Source: Psychrosphaera algicola (lineage in GTDB: Bacteria > Pseudomonadota > Gammaproteobacteria > Enterobacterales > Alteromonadaceae). From it: a stretch of 64,000 nucleotides of DNA. The stretch covers positions 4,526,001 through 4,590,000 of the forward strand of contig NZ_JAQOMS010000002.1 in assembly GCF_028401425.1 (NCBI RefSeq), in the 5' to 3' direction. Both the position numbers and the translations under genes were made by a program. This document shows positions 30,044-41,122 of the stretch, piece by piece; within the stretch, counting starts at the first letter, position 1; every line of letters starts with the position of its first letter. Below the pieces are notes generated by a model that saw only the letters and a list, made by a program, of their open reading frames with translations, made no database searches and was not told where the DNA came from.

Positions 30044-31135
30044 ATGTTAAAAATGATTTTGAGTATGTTGGCTGTGGTTAGTATTTACAGTCATGCTGAA
30101 TTCGACTTTAAAGTAGACGTATTAGCCGACGATTTGCAGCGGCCCTGGGGCATAAGTCACATAGGCAGTGGCAAAATGTTAATTACTGAACGAGATGGTG
30201 ATGTGCGACTCTATGATGGCAAAACTATGCTGCCTGCACTTCAAGGTTTACCCTCCGTTTATAATGTTGGCCAAGGAGGCTTGTTAGATGTATATGCTCA
30301 CCCTAATTATGCATCAAACAAGTACGTTTACTTTACATTTGGTGAAGGGACGGCGACGAAAAACTACACTAAACTTATCCGAACAAAATTTACGGGATCT
30401 GAGTTTGTCGACGTAAAAACACTTTTTATGGCTTCCCCGACTAAAAAACAAGCGTTGCACTACGCAGGGCGAATTAGCTTTTTAGCAGATAATTCAATGG
30501 TTTTTGGGGTTGGAGACGGTTACCTCTACAAAGAACAAGCTCAGGAACTAAACTCACACCTTGGTAAAATTATACGGCTTTATGACGATGGTTCTATTCC
30601 GGCAGATAATCCGTTTATTGGTAAAAAGAACACACTGCCTGAAATATATTCCTATGGGCACCGTAATCCACAGGGCATGTTTTTTGACAACAAACGCAAA
30701 ATTCTATTTTCTAACGAACATGGCCCGAAAGGCGGTGATGAAATTAATATCATCCAGGCTGGGAAAAACTATGGCTGGCCTGCAATTACCTATGGTGTTG
30801 ATTACTCTGGGGATATCATCAGTGATTTAACTCATAAAGCGGGGATGGAACAGCCTTTATTGCAATGGACACCGTCCATCGCGCCGTCATCTATGTTGGT
30901 TTATTATGGCGCAATGTTCCCTGATCTAAATGGCCATATATTGGCAACAGCGTTAAAGTTTACGCAGATGAGAGTTGTTAGATTAAACGATAAAAATGGT
31001 CAAGTGTCAGTAGTGAAACAAGAAGTGTATTTAAAAGACCGCGGCGAGCGAATTAGAGATATTGAATTGGATGACGTTGGCCGGATATATTTGATCACCG
31101 ACAGTGGTAAGTTACTTCGCCTGACAAAACCTTAG
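30044..31135 (+). CDS. PQQ-dependent sugar dehydrogenase (soluble, Asd/YliI-like)
   Basis: A 363-residue exported beta-propeller (signal peptide MILSMLAVVSIYSHA). Family motifs are RPWGISHIGSGKMLITERDG, NVGQGGLLDVYAHP, SYGHRNPQGMFF, NEHGPKGGDEINII and GKNYGWPAITYG. Members oxidise aldose sugars in the periplasm with PQQ. Substrate is unknown. Its neighbour, an alpha-amylase lipoprotein 1.1 kb away, may indicate carbohydrate use but the two are separated by hisF. No frame damage. Confidence 0.9.
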   Translation: MLKMILSMLAVVSIYSHAEFDFKVDVLADDLQRPWGISHIGSGKMLITERDGDVRLYDGKTMLPALQGLPSVYNVGQGGLLDVYAHPNYASNKYVYFTFGEGTATKNYTKLIRTKFTGSEFVDVKTLFMASPTKKQALHYAGRISFLADNSMVFGVGDGYLYKEQAQELNSHLGKIIRLYDDGSIPADNPFIGKKNTLPEIYSYGHRNPQGMFFDNKRKILFSNEHGPKGGDEINIIQAGKNYGWPAITYGVDYSGDIISDLTHKAGMEQPLLQWTPSIAPSSMLVYYGAMFPDLNGHILATALKFTQMRVVRLNDKNGQVSVVKQEVYLKDRGERIRDIELDDVGRIYLITDSGKLLRLTKP

Positions 31136-31240
31136 TTAAATCAGTTTCACTAAACCCCTAGCAGGCAGTGGAACTGACTTTGCGACAAAATGTTCTTGAT
31201 GATAAAAGGAGCGAATTAGGTAAACTCGCTCCGTTAACTA

Positions 31241-32012
31241 TTAGGTTCTGATTGGAATATTGTTGCTAATTAAATACGATTTTAGCTCTTGAATGTCGAT
31301 GATTTTTTATGGAATACTGACGCCGCAAGGGCTCCGTCGACACCAGCTTGTTGGTAAACGTCATAGAAATGCGACATTTCACCAGCGCCACCAGAAGCAA
31401 TGAGAGGGACTTTGCATTTCTCACGAACTTTAGCGAGTTGTTCGATGTCATATCCTTTACGAACGCCATCTTGATTCATGCAATTTAATACAATTTCTCC
31501 TGCGCCTCTAGACTGCACTTCTTCTATCCAATCAAGTGTACGATAACCTGCTTTTTGAGTTCGAGATTCATCACCGGTAAATTTGTACACTTCGTACTCA
31601 CCAGTTTCCGCATTAAAAACGAATCAATCCCGATTACAACGCATTGTTGACCATATCGGTCATGCAGCTCAGTGATTAAACTTGGGTTTAGCAAGGCTGG
31701 GGAGTTTATTGAGATTTTGTCTGCACCCATTGCCAAAATTTCACCGGCTTGCTCAACACTCTTAATTCCACCGGCAACACAAAATGGAATATCGATAACC
31801 TCAGCAATTCGAGAAACCCAACTTTTATCAACAACGCGAGCGTCACTAGAGGCGGTAATATCATAAAAGACAAGTTCGTCAGCGCCTTCGGCAGCATAAC
31901 GTTCAGCTAATGGCACTATGTCGCCAATCGTTTCATGGTTTCTGAATTGAACACCTTTAACAACTTTACCGTCTTTAACGTCTAAACAAGGAATGATCCG
32001 TTTGGCTAACAT
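31241..32012 (-). CDS. hisF: Imidazole glycerol phosphate synthase cyclase subunit
   Basis: With HisH converts PRFAR and glutamine-derived ammonia to imidazole glycerol phosphate and AICAR. The start at 32012 gives the usual MLAKRIIPCLDVKDGKVVKG. The catalytic Asp residues are in PCLDVKDG and LNCMNQDGVRKGYD; CVAGGIKS and PLIASGGAGEM bind phosphate. One-base losses in a T-run near 31620 and an A-run near 31305 break the frame; corrected, the protein ends NIPIRT at 31241 with 257 residues (E. coli 258). Unusually it stands alone: no hisH, hisA or hisI lies beside it. Confidence 0.93.
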
Positions 32013-32222
32013 ATATACTTCAACTATGACAAATTCTGGACCGTAATGGTCGCTGACCACATGTTTAGTGTCAAGACTCTAGAATTTTATTTTCAGGAAT
32101 TAATTATATTAAATGCTTAACATCCATAAAGTGCATACGTAGTCATCAGTAAATAGGTTCCCAAAACCCCCTGTGATCGGCTAAATTGACGTCACAACAA
32201 CAGTGGATTTGGCTTTAAATTT

Positions 32223-34010
32223 ATGACAAAACGATATTTAGGTATGAAAATACTTAGCATGGCAGCCGTGACAACTTCTCTTTTAATGTTAAGTGGTTGC
32301 GGTAAAAGCTCGATGGAAACATCAATAGACGCAAGCGATAAAATAAGCGCTACGGGCGATATAGAATTTTCAGAACATTATCTGACTCGGGATGTCCGTG
32401 ATGATGTGTTTTATTTTGTTATGCCAGACAGATTTGATAACGGTGACCCGAGCAATGACTTAGGATCTAAAACCATCAAAATTAGCTCTGGTGGATTCGA
32501 TCCAAAAAGCACTGGGCATTACCATGGTGGCGACATTAAGGGGCTTACTAAGCGTTTAGATTATTTAAAAGATTTAGGGATTTCGGCAATTTGGCTTACG
32601 CCTATCCTCCGTAATCAAGCAGTGCAGGGCGATTCGTCAGGTTATCATGGTTATTGGCCGTTAGATTTTACGGAAATTGACCCTCATTTGGGTACCAATG
32701 CGGATCTAAAAGAGTTTATAGACAAAGCCCACGCTAAAAATATAAAAGTGTTTTTTGACATCATCACAAACCACACCGCAGATGTGATTAAATTCAAAGA
32801 ATGCCATGGCAGTGACCAACCTCAATTTAGTACTTCTACCGCATTATGTGATTATCGTTCAGTCGCCGATACAAAAGCTGGTAAGGGTTATACACCATAT
32901 TTACCTGAGGGGACCGCTGAGTTAAAAAGCCCTGCATGGTTAAATGACCCTAAGTTTTACCACAATCAAGGTGATAGTACATGGCAGGGGAAAACTCTGT
33001 TTACGGTGACTTTATGGGACTTGATGATGTTGATACCGACAACCCTGAAGTTGTAAAAGGCATGATAGAAATATTCAATAATCTCATCAAAGAATTTAAA
33101 CCAGACGGTTTTCGAATTGATACCGTCAAACACGTGAATATTGAATTTTGGCAGCAATTTACTCCCGCGATAACTGAGTTTGCTCAGTCTATTGGGATCC
33201 CACAATTTTTGTGTTTGGTGAAGTTTTCTCTGGTGATACCGACGTATTAAGTCATTACACAACTACAGGTGATATGCCTTCTGTTTTAGATTTTGCATTT
33301 CAATATCGAGTTAAGGATGTATTTGCCAGTCAAAAAGGCACTGACAATTTGGCGGACTTATTTAGCCATGATGTAAAATACGAAGATCATAATAGCTCTG
33401 CTGATCTGTTGATGAATTTTGTCAGTAACCATGATGTGGGACGACTTGCTTATACGCTTGACCAATCGTTGCCAAATGCAGATGAAGACGAAAAAATACA
33501 ACGCTTTTTATTGTCCAATGCGATGATGTATTTTGCGCGCGGTATTCCTGTTATTTATTATGGTGATGAGCAGGGATTCACTGGCGACGGTGGGGACCGC
33601 GGTGCGCGCGAAGACATGATGCCTTCAGTGACGCCAGAGTATAATGATAATAATCTGTATGGCACGAGTAAAACCACAGCCGATGACAATTTTGACCCTT
33701 CGCATCCTATTTACCAGCAGTTTGCTAAATATGCTGAGTTATACCATGGGCACAAAGCACTTCGTCAGGGCAAACAAACGGTTTTACAAACAAGTGATGA
33801 ACCAGGGATTTTTGCGATCAAACGTTCTTTTGCTAATAACGAAGACTATATCGTTGTTTTTAACTCTGCAACTGAGGAAAAAACTTTACCCAATCAATTG
33901 AAGGTCATTCAGCTGAATTAATTTATGGTAAAAAGGCGAATGTGAAAAACAGGGTTATTTCGACGACGTTACCTGCATTAAGTATGAGTATATACCGAAT
34001 TGGTCGATAG
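32223..34010 (+). CDS. Alpha-amylase family (GH13) lipoprotein
   Basis: Hydrolyses alpha-glucans. The N-terminal signal peptide ends in lipobox MLSGCGKS, so it should be membrane-anchored. The four GH13 regions are present: FFDIITNHTAD, GFRIDTVKHVN (nucleophile Asp), FVFGEVF (acid Glu, seen after frame repair), and FVSNHDVGR. One-base losses occur near 32989 (G-run), 33206 (T-run) and 33902; the repaired C-terminus reads SMSIYRIGR and stops at 34010, about 596 residues. A strong terminator follows. Confidence 0.9.
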
Positions 34011-34023
34011 TTTACGCTAACGC

Positions 34024-34062
34024 AAAAAAGCCCCGGACAAATAAATTGCTCGGGGCTTTTTT
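34024..34062. terminator. Rho-independent terminator after the amylase gene
   Basis: Stem AAAAAAGCCCCG/CGGGGCTTTTTT, T-runs on both strands, 14 bp past the amylase stop. Confidence 0.9.
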
Positions 34063-34184
34063 GTTTTAAAGGTGTTTTTAACTAAATTAAAATTAATTGC
34101 TATTAATACCGCTAAGTCTTTCACAAATGGCTAAAAATTACTAAAATAGGCAGATACCCGACAACAATAATAATTAGGAAAGTA

Positions 34185-35878
34185 ATGATCCAGCCTGAGC
34201 CAAAAAGCGCACTGTATATTCACCACTCCGGTCCTGCACTGATTGAAACGCCGTTGTTAAACAAAGGCACAGCATTTAGTAAATTGGAACGAACTAATTT
34301 TAACTTGATGGGGTTGCTACCACCTCGTTATGAAACGATAGAAGAACAAGTCGATCGTGCTTACCGCCAGTTTTCAAGTTTTGACGATCCGATCAACAAA
34401 CACATTTATTTACGTGCAATTCAGGACAATAACGAGACTTTATTTTTTAAATTGTTGCAGCGCAATATTGAAGAAATGATGCCGATTATATACACCCCGA
34501 CGGTGGGCGATGCCTGTGAGAAATTCTCTGATATTTATCGCAGTAACCGGGGATTGTTTATCTCCTATACCGAACGCGATCAAATGGAAGATATCCTACG
34601 CAACGCAACTAAACAAAAAGTTAAGGTTATCGTAGTTACCGACGGCGAACGGATCTTAGGCTTAGGTGACCAAGGTATTGGTGGTATGGGGATCCCAATT
34701 GGTAAATTGAGTCTCTATACAGCCTGTGGTGGGATCAGCCCCGCATATACTATGCCTATCACATTAGACGTAGGCACAAATAACGAAAAGCTATTAAACG
34801 ACCCAATGTATATGGGCGAACGTCACAAACGAGTTTCTCAACAGGAATATGATGCGTTTGTTGAACGGTTTATACGCGCGGCTCAAAAGCGTTGGTCTGG
34901 CGTTATGATCCAATTTGAAGATTTTGCACAGCCAAACGCAATGCCATTATTAAAACGTTATCGAGACGAAGTTTGTTGTTTTAATGACGATATTCAGGGA
35001 ACCGCTGCGGTAACCGTTGGAACCTTGTTAGCCGCATGTCGCAAAAAAGGCGAAAAACTATCTGAACAAAAAGTCGTGTTTGTAGGTGCTGGTTCTGCCG
35101 GTTGTGGGATTGCTGAGCAAATCATTATGCAGATGAAGGCAGAGGGGTTGACGACAAAACTGCACGTAGCCAAGTCTTTATGATTGACCGCCACGGTTTG
35201 GTTTCAGAAGGTATGACGGACTTACGAGATTTTCAGCAAGTTTTGACTCAAAGTGCAGAAAATCTAAAAGACTGGCAGTACTCAGGTGACTACCCAAGTT
35301 TATTGGATGTTATGCATTGTGCCAAACCGGGAATTTTAATCGGGGTGTCTGGCGTACTAGGATTGTTTACCGAAGAAGTTGTTAAAGCCATGTCAAAAGG
35401 CACAGAACAACCGATTATATTCCCACTAAGTAATCCAATTAAACAAATAGAAGCCCGTCCGGAAGACATTCTGAAATGGACTAAAGGTCAAGCCATCGTT
35501 GCCACTGGCAGCCCATTTAGTAAAGTTGAAGTTGATGGAGAAACGTTTGAAATTGCCCAGTGTAATAATGCTTATATCTTCCTAGGTATTGGGTTAGGTG
35601 TGATTGCAGTCGGTGCTAAGTTGATTAGTGATGAAATGTTAATGGCCACAAGTGTTACCTTGGCTGACGCGAGTCCGGTTGTAGAAAATAATGATGGCGC
35701 GTTATTACCTAAGCTGGTGGATTTACCAGAGTTAAGTAAAACCATCGCATTTAATGTGGCTAAAGTTGCTATAGAGCAAGGTTTAGCGCTGCCGTTATCC
35801 GATGAACAATTACGCGATAAAATTAATAAAAACTTCTGGCAACCAGAATATAGACCGTATAAGCGGGTAAGTGTTTAA
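34185..35878 (+). CDS. maeA: NAD-dependent malic enzyme
   Basis: Oxidative decarboxylation of malate to pyruvate. N-terminal GLLPPRYETIEEQ, catalytic YTPTVGDACEKFSDIYRSNRG, substrate/NAD region GLGDQGIGGMGIPIGKL, metal-binding CFNDDIQGTAAVTVGTLLAA, and nucleotide fold VFVGAGSAGCGIAE are visible. A one-base loss in an A-run near 35157 separates TTK from TARSQVFMIDRHG; corrected length is 564 residues (E. coli SfcA 565). Own promoter region, monocistronic. Confidence 0.94.
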
Positions 35879-36031
35879 TCGTACGTTTGTGGTTATAAAC
35901 GCATTCGGATTTAAAGCTTGTTGCAAGCTCTAGCTGCATTAATGGTCAAGTAACATTCGATAACAAATGATTACATCATGGTGTTACTTGACCTGCTAGA
36001 TTATGGACTGGATTAAATTAAGGACGAAAGA

Positions 36032-37315
36032 ATGAATAAAATTACCACAATGTGTTTTGTATTGGCTTTGTTAGGAGGCTGTGGTGAAGTGGTTACTGAA
36101 AGTGCTGACTCCGATACAGAAATCGTCACAGAGACTCCCGTTGCTGATGGCACAGACAAAACAAGTGTCGATTCTGATGCTTTATGGTCTGGAGAAGTCA
36201 GCCCGTCTACCGGTACGGAAACCGAAATTCAAGCCGGCACATTAACGTCTGGCGATTATGACGACTTACTTAATCCTGCACTTTATTCAGATTATATAAC
36301 CTCTATTTTACAGGGGTCAGAAGAATTTTCTGAATTTCCTACCTTTGATATTACTAATGCAATTAAATTGTCTGTTGTTGATATGGATGACAAACCATTC
36401 GGTGGTGCAACGATTTCAATACAGTCTAGTGATACTGGGTATTCACTTTCAACACCTAGCGCTGGTTGGGTTCACCTTTATCCTGCATTAGATAGCCTAT
36501 CAGATACGGTTGATATTACGGTTACTTATGATACTTATTCAGTTTCAAAAACAATAAAAATTAGCGAATTAGGCGACCAACGTACTGTTGATTTCAAAAT
36601 AGAAGACTTTGCAAATTCGCCGTCAATGTTAGACTTGATGGTGGTAATTGATACAACAGGAAGTATGGGGGACGAACTGGCTTATCTTAAAGTTGAACTG
36701 GCTTCGATACTGAATGAACTCTCAGTTTCATTAGGCGGCATTGACCTTAATTTAGGATTGGTTATGTACCGTGATGATGGCGATCTTTATGTTACTCGAG
36801 TCTTTGACCTATCAAGTGATGTCGACCAAATTCTCGATGACTTGTCAGAACAGAATTACGATGGTGGTGGTGATTACCCAGAGGCGATGGAACGAGGTAT
36901 TGGCGAGGCATTACAACAACAATGGCGTGGACAGGCGACCAAAATGATGTTGTTAGTCGCTGACGCGCCACCACACGACGAAGCGTTAATAACAACCTGG
37001 GAACTTGGCCAACAGGCACGTGAACAGCAAATTCATATCATCCCGATCGCAGCCAGTGGTGTAGCGTTAAAAGCTGAGTTTGTAATGCGCGGTTTGGCGG
37101 CGCTAACACACAGTCGGTATATATTCCTAACCGATGATTCAGGCGTTGGTGGCACCCATGAAGAGCCAACAGCAGACTGTTATGTTGTGACACGTCTCGA
37201 CAGTAATATCCGCCGAGTGATATTGGATTTGTTCACAGGCGCTCGTACTGAACCAACAGAAAACGAAATTGTTCGAACCAAAGGTAACTATCAAAATGGC
37301 ATCTGTGGCGAATAG
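36032..37315 (+). CDS. von Willebrand factor A domain lipoprotein
   Basis: A 427-residue protein with lipobox ALLGGCGE, an acidic Ser/Thr-rich linker (residues 20-75), a Cna-B/carboxypeptidase-regulatory-like beta domain (about 115-190), and a vWA domain with a MIDAS motif DTTGSMGDE. The domain continues through LNLGLVMYRDDGD and TKMMLLVADAPPHDEA to a terminal region with two Cys (DCYVVT, NGICGE). vWA MIDAS sites bind Mg2+ and mediate protein contacts. No partner genes flank it, so its role is unknown. No frame damage. Confidence 0.85.
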   Translation: MNKITTMCFVLALLGGCGEVVTESADSDTEIVTETPVADGTDKTSVDSDALWSGEVSPSTGTETEIQAGTLTSGDYDDLLNPALYSDYITSILQGSEEFSEFPTFDITNAIKLSVVDMDDKPFGGATISIQSSDTGYSLSTPSAGWVHLYPALDSLSDTVDITVTYDTYSVSKTIKISELGDQRTVDFKIEDFANSPSMLDLMVVIDTTGSMGDELAYLKVELASILNELSVSLGGIDLNLGLVMYRDDGDLYVTRVFDLSSDVDQILDDLSEQNYDGGGDYPEAMERGIGEALQQQWRGQATKMMLLVADAPPHDEALITTWELGQQAREQQIHIIPIAASGVALKAEFVMRGLAALTHSRYIFLTDDSGVGGTHEEPTADCYVVTRLDSNIRRVILDLFTGARTEPTENEIVRTKGNYQNGICGE

Positions 37316-37401
37316 TGCGCAATCATTCATGTGATATCGCACTTTAGGTTTTAACTTTAGGATTAAATGATTAATCTTGGTTATACGATAAAGCGATGTA
37401 A

Positions 37402-37436
37402 AAAAGGCGCCCAATGTGATTGCAATGGGCGCCTTT
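37402..37436. terminator. Bidirectional terminator between the vWA gene and lipA
   Basis: Stem AAAAGGCGCCCA/TGGGCGCCTTTT with A/T-rich flanks on both sides; both converging genes end near it (37315 and 37472). Confidence 0.85.
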
Positions 37437-37471
37437 TATCTAATAGAGACTGATTTTACAGTCGACTATTT

Positions 37472-38442
37472 TTATTTAACCTCTTCACCAGCTGCTTGTT
37501 TGTCCGCATGATAACTAGAGCGTACAAATGGACCAGAGGCCGCATGTTTAAAACCTAGGTTGTCAGCTTCAGCTTTAAAGATATCAAACTCAGCAGGCGG
37601 TACATAACGTTCTACTGGTAAGTGATGTTTACTTGGTTGTAAGTACTGGCCAATAGTTAACATGTCTACGTCGTGCTCGCGAAGATCTTTTAGTACTTCA
37701 ATTATCTCTTCGTTTGTTTCACCAAGTCCAACCATCAGCCCTGATTTAGTATCAACCTCTGGATGTTGTGCTTTGAATTTTTGAAGTAATTCTAGTGACC
37801 ACTTGTAGTTAGCACCTGGACGAGCTAAACGATACATACGAGGCGCTGTTTCTAAATTGTGGTTAAACACATCCGGTGGTGCGGTCCCTAAAATCTCCAG
37901 AGCAGTGTCCATTCTTCCACGGAAATCAGGAACCAAAATTTCAACTTTAATGCTAGGGTTATGTTTACGAATTTCAGTCACACAATCAGCAAAGTGTTGG
38001 GCACCGCCGTCACGCAAGTCATCACGGTCAACAGAGGTGATAACAACATATTTAAGGCCCATTTCTTTGATGGTTATGGCGAGCTTTTCTGGCTCTTGAG
38101 CACTTGGAGGCAATGGGCGTCCATGAGCAACGTCACAAAATGGACAACGGCGAGTACAAATGTCACCAAGAATCATGAAAGTTGCCGTGCCGTGGGTAAA
38201 ACATTCTGGCAGGTTAGGGCATGACGCTTCTTCACATACAGAACTTAACCCTTGGCTACGCATCGCTTTTTTGATGTTGTCGATTTTTCGCTCGACTTAG
38301 GCAATCTGATCTTCAACCAATCAGGTTTTCTTAACATGGTTTCGCGTTCAGTCGGCATGATCTTTACCGGAATTAGCGCCATTTTGTCTGCATCACGTAA
38401 TTTAACGCCTGCTTCTAATTGAGATGTTTTAATTCTGCTCAT
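37472..38442 (-). CDS. lipA: Lipoyl synthase
   Basis: Radical-SAM enzyme that inserts two sulfurs into protein-bound octanoate. The N-terminal cluster motif CEEASCPNLPECF and the radical-SAM motif CTRRCPFCD are present, along with DRDDLRDGGAQHFA and SGLMVGLGETNEEI. The start at 38442 (MSRIKTSQLEAGVKLRDADK) overlaps the corrected lipB end by 14 bp. A one-base loss in an A-run near 38283 breaks the frame between LPKSSEK and IDNIKKAMRSQG. Corrected length is 323 residues (E. coli 321). Last gene of ybeD-lipB-lipA. Confidence 0.95.
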
Positions 38443-39122
38443 CGTTTTTTCAACTAACCTTTGTTCAAGATCCGTTATGCCTTGTGTGATTTCAATGTCC
38501 TTCGCATTAAGCGAAAGCGCCAGTATTTTTGTCAGTCTATCTGCAGCATCAGAAACGTGGGAAGGCCCGCCAATCTGATTAGACTGGACCATTTCAAGTC
38601 CAGCGTAGCCACATGGATTAATTCGCAAAAACGGTTCCATATCCATATCTACGTTTAACGCAAGGCCATGAAAACTGCAACCTTTACGAACCCGCAATCC
38701 TAGGGATGCGATCTTTTTCTGATCAACATAAACACTAGGAGCGTCTTTTTTGGATATGCTTCAATATCAAATTGTGCCAGTAAGTCGACAATTGATTGTT
38801 CAATTTGAGTAACTAATTCACGAACACCTATCTTACGGCGACGTAAATTAAGCAATAAGTAAACAACAAGTTGGCCGGGACCGTGATAAGTGACTTGACC
38901 ACCACGGTCTACTTTAATGACCGGAATTCCACCGGTATTTAACAAATGTTCTTCTTTACCTGCTTGGCCTTGTGTAAATACCGGGTTGTGCTCGACCACC
39001 CATAATTCATCGACGGTGTCGTCGTTTCTGCGGTCAGTAAAGTCCTGCATTTTGTGCCATATTGGCTCGTAATCAGAACGACCAAGTTGACGAATAACAA
39101 GCTTGTCATTTAGGTTGGTCAT
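38429..39122 (-). CDS. lipB: Octanoyl-[ACP]:protein octanoyltransferase
   Basis: Transfers octanoate from ACP to lipoate-dependent enzymes. Motifs: LWVVEHNPVFTQGQAGKEEHLL, DRGGQVTYHGPGQLVVYLL, and the catalytic Cys in GCSFHGLALNV. Two A-run losses break the frame, at about 38754 and at about 38450. Without the second correction lipB would run in frame into lipA; with it the protein ends VEKNDEQN at 38429 and has 231 residues. At 38735-38739 the conserved APGVYV reads APSVYV: the plus strand has CTAGG where CCAGG is expected. Confidence 0.92.
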
Positions 39123-39127
39123 GACGA

Positions 39128-39400
39128 CTAAAGTACCACACGCACAAGTTCAAGTGCACCAAGTTCGTTATAAACAAGTTCCATATGGTCTTTGCTTGTC
39201 ACAGTTACCGATATAGAAAGTGAATGGTAATTGCCTTTACTGCTCGGCTTTATTTTTGGGACGTAATCACCCGGAGCGAGCCTTTGTAAAACGGTTATGA
39301 CGTGAACCGGTAAGTCGTCGTGCGCCACGCCCATGATTTTAAACGTTTGCTGACAAGGAAAATCCAATAACTCGTCAAATTTCGTATCTTTTACTGTCAT
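39128..39400 (-). CDS. ybeD: DUF493 family protein YbeD
   Basis: A 90-residue protein beginning TVKDTKFDELLDFPCQQTFKIMG with VHVITVLQRLAPGDYVP, typical of YbeD, an ACT-like alpha/beta protein of unsettled regulatory function. It sits between dacA and lipB as in E. coli, 5 bp before lipB. No frame damage. Confidence 0.93.
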   Translation of the reverse strand: MTVKDTKFDELLDFPCQQTFKIMGVAHDDLPVHVITVLQRLAPGDYVPKIKPSSKGNYHSLSISVTVTSKDHMELVYNELGALELVRVVL

Positions 39401-39433
39401 GTTAAAACCTCATGTTTCGTAGGGGTAAGGTTT

Positions 39434-39470
39434 AATAAAACCGAAAAACCGATCTTTAGACCGGTTTTTT
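39434..39470 (-). terminator. Terminator between dacA and ybeD
   Basis: Stem around AAAAACCG/CGGTTTTT with an internal TCT/AGA pairing and T/A-runs on both sides; it lies 18 bp beyond the dacA stop, separating dacA from ybeD-lipB-lipA. Confidence 0.75.
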
Positions 39471-39487
39471 GTTACTCAACGTATTTA

Positions 39488-40643
39488 TTATAGGTCGAGT
39501 TTCTTTTTGACGAAGTCTTTTATCTTTTTAAAGACACTGCCTTCATTCACTTCATCGAGTGAAACTAATGGATATTGGGTAATGAGTTCGTCTTCAATTT
39601 TTAACGTCAGAGTCCCAACAACAGCGCCTTTATTAATTGGGGCTTCTAACTCTTTATCAAGAGTGAAACTTGCTGTTAATTTTTCTCTATAACCACGAGG
39701 GATAGTAATTGGGGTGCTTTGGTTTATACCTAAACGTACTTCATCTTTGTCGCCCATGTAGATTTTTTGCTTGGCAAACTCAGTACCGGCTTCATAAGCG
39801 GTTAAAGTTTCAAAGAATCGGAATCCGTAATTTAATAGCTTTTTGCTTTCAACTTTACGCGCTCGCTTACTTGCGGTACCCATAACAACCGCGATAAGGC
39901 GCATTTCGCCTTTTGTTGCTGATGATACAAGTGAATAACCAGCAGCGTCTGTATGACCGGTTTTAATACCATCTACATTGAGGCTTTTATCCCATAACAA
40001 ACTGTTACGATTAATTTGAGAAATGTTGTTAAACGTGAAGTCTTTTTCTTGGTAGATTGCGTATTCTTCAGGAACGTCGCGTATTAAAGCGGCACCAAGT
40101 TTAGCCATATCGCGGGCGGTAGTCATGTGGCCATCTGCAGTTAAGCCATGGCTATTCACAAAATGAGAATCATGTAGGCCAATTTTTTCAGCGTACAAGT
40201 TCATTAATTGTGCAAACTGATCTTCACTCCCGGCAATATGTTCTGCCATTGCCACACATGCGTCGTTACCTGATTGAATGATAATGCCCCGATTTAAGTC
40301 AGAAACAGAAACTTCTTTCCCGACTTCGATGAACATTTTTGATGATTCTGGGAAGTTCTTTGACTAAGGCTTTGTGACTAACAGTTACCATGTCCGTTAA
40401 TGAAATTGTGCCGTTTTGAATTTCACGACCAATAACATAACTCGTCATCATTTTTGTCAAACTTGCAGGGTTAAGTTGCTCATCCGCATTTTTTTCAGCG
40501 AGAACCTTACCAGTGTCAAAGTCAATTAGAATGTAACCCTTGGCATTAACTAAAGGCGGGTTTGGGACTAAAAAGTTGGCGTTAACGTTCAGGGTGAAAA
40601 CCGTGGCAGATACTAAGATAATTCGAGTTAATAATTTTTTCAT
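39488..40643 (-). CDS. dacA: D-alanyl-D-alanine carboxypeptidase (PBP5/6)
   Basis: Removes the terminal D-Ala from peptidoglycan pentapeptides. A signal peptide (LVSATVFTLNVNA) precedes the active-site SxxK in PASLTKMM; the SGN motif is in IIQSGNDACVAM and the KTG motif in DGIKTGHTDAAGY. The C-terminal domain ends in the amphipathic anchor FKKIKDFVKKKLDL. One extra base near 40350 breaks the frame at KELP-SSKMFIEVGKEV, where relatives usually have Pro-Gly-Ser-Ser. Corrected length is 384 residues. Confidence 0.93.
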
Positions 40644-41122
40644 GTTTTAAAATTGAATTCCAATAACAGTAGTTAAATACAAAAGGATGAGGCGTGTTAT
40701 TTAGGGTCGATATTATCCACACGTTAGCTAAGCATGTCTAGCAGACCAGTGAAATAACCGACAATTTGTTTAATCTAATGGTATACCCCTAACAAGTGAC
40801 AAATTAATGGCTATGGAGTTCAGGGTTTTACGAAATAAATAAGGTTTGAGATAAATTCATGCGGTGGCCTAAATGGACGCAAAAATTTGCCTATTGCCTA
40901 GCCCAGAGGAAGATTGCAACACAAATGTCGAGCGAAGGCGTGACTGTTTCTGGTCAAAGTAACTGTTTGTTGGTCGTCAAAGCGAATTTACGACAACGAA
41001 TACGAAAACTAAAGTGGGTCCGTTTAGCTCTGCGACATGATAAATAGTATGTTCTTATTAAGAGTACTAAAAGTCGAGAACCCAAATGTAAGCAATCTAA
41101 AAGTCTGAAATCGGAAATTCGA
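40644..41122. other. 479-bp gap between rlpA and dacA
   Basis: I see no convincing gene. A 62-codon frame at 40859-41047 (plus) has no ribosome site, family resemblance or conserved pattern. The dacA promoter should lie in the AT-rich part near 40650-40850. Confidence 0.5.

Noticed and set aside
40859..41047. 62-codon plus-strand frame in the rlpA-dacA gap
   Set aside because: No ribosome site, no family resemblance, and its position opposite the flanking operon gives no support.
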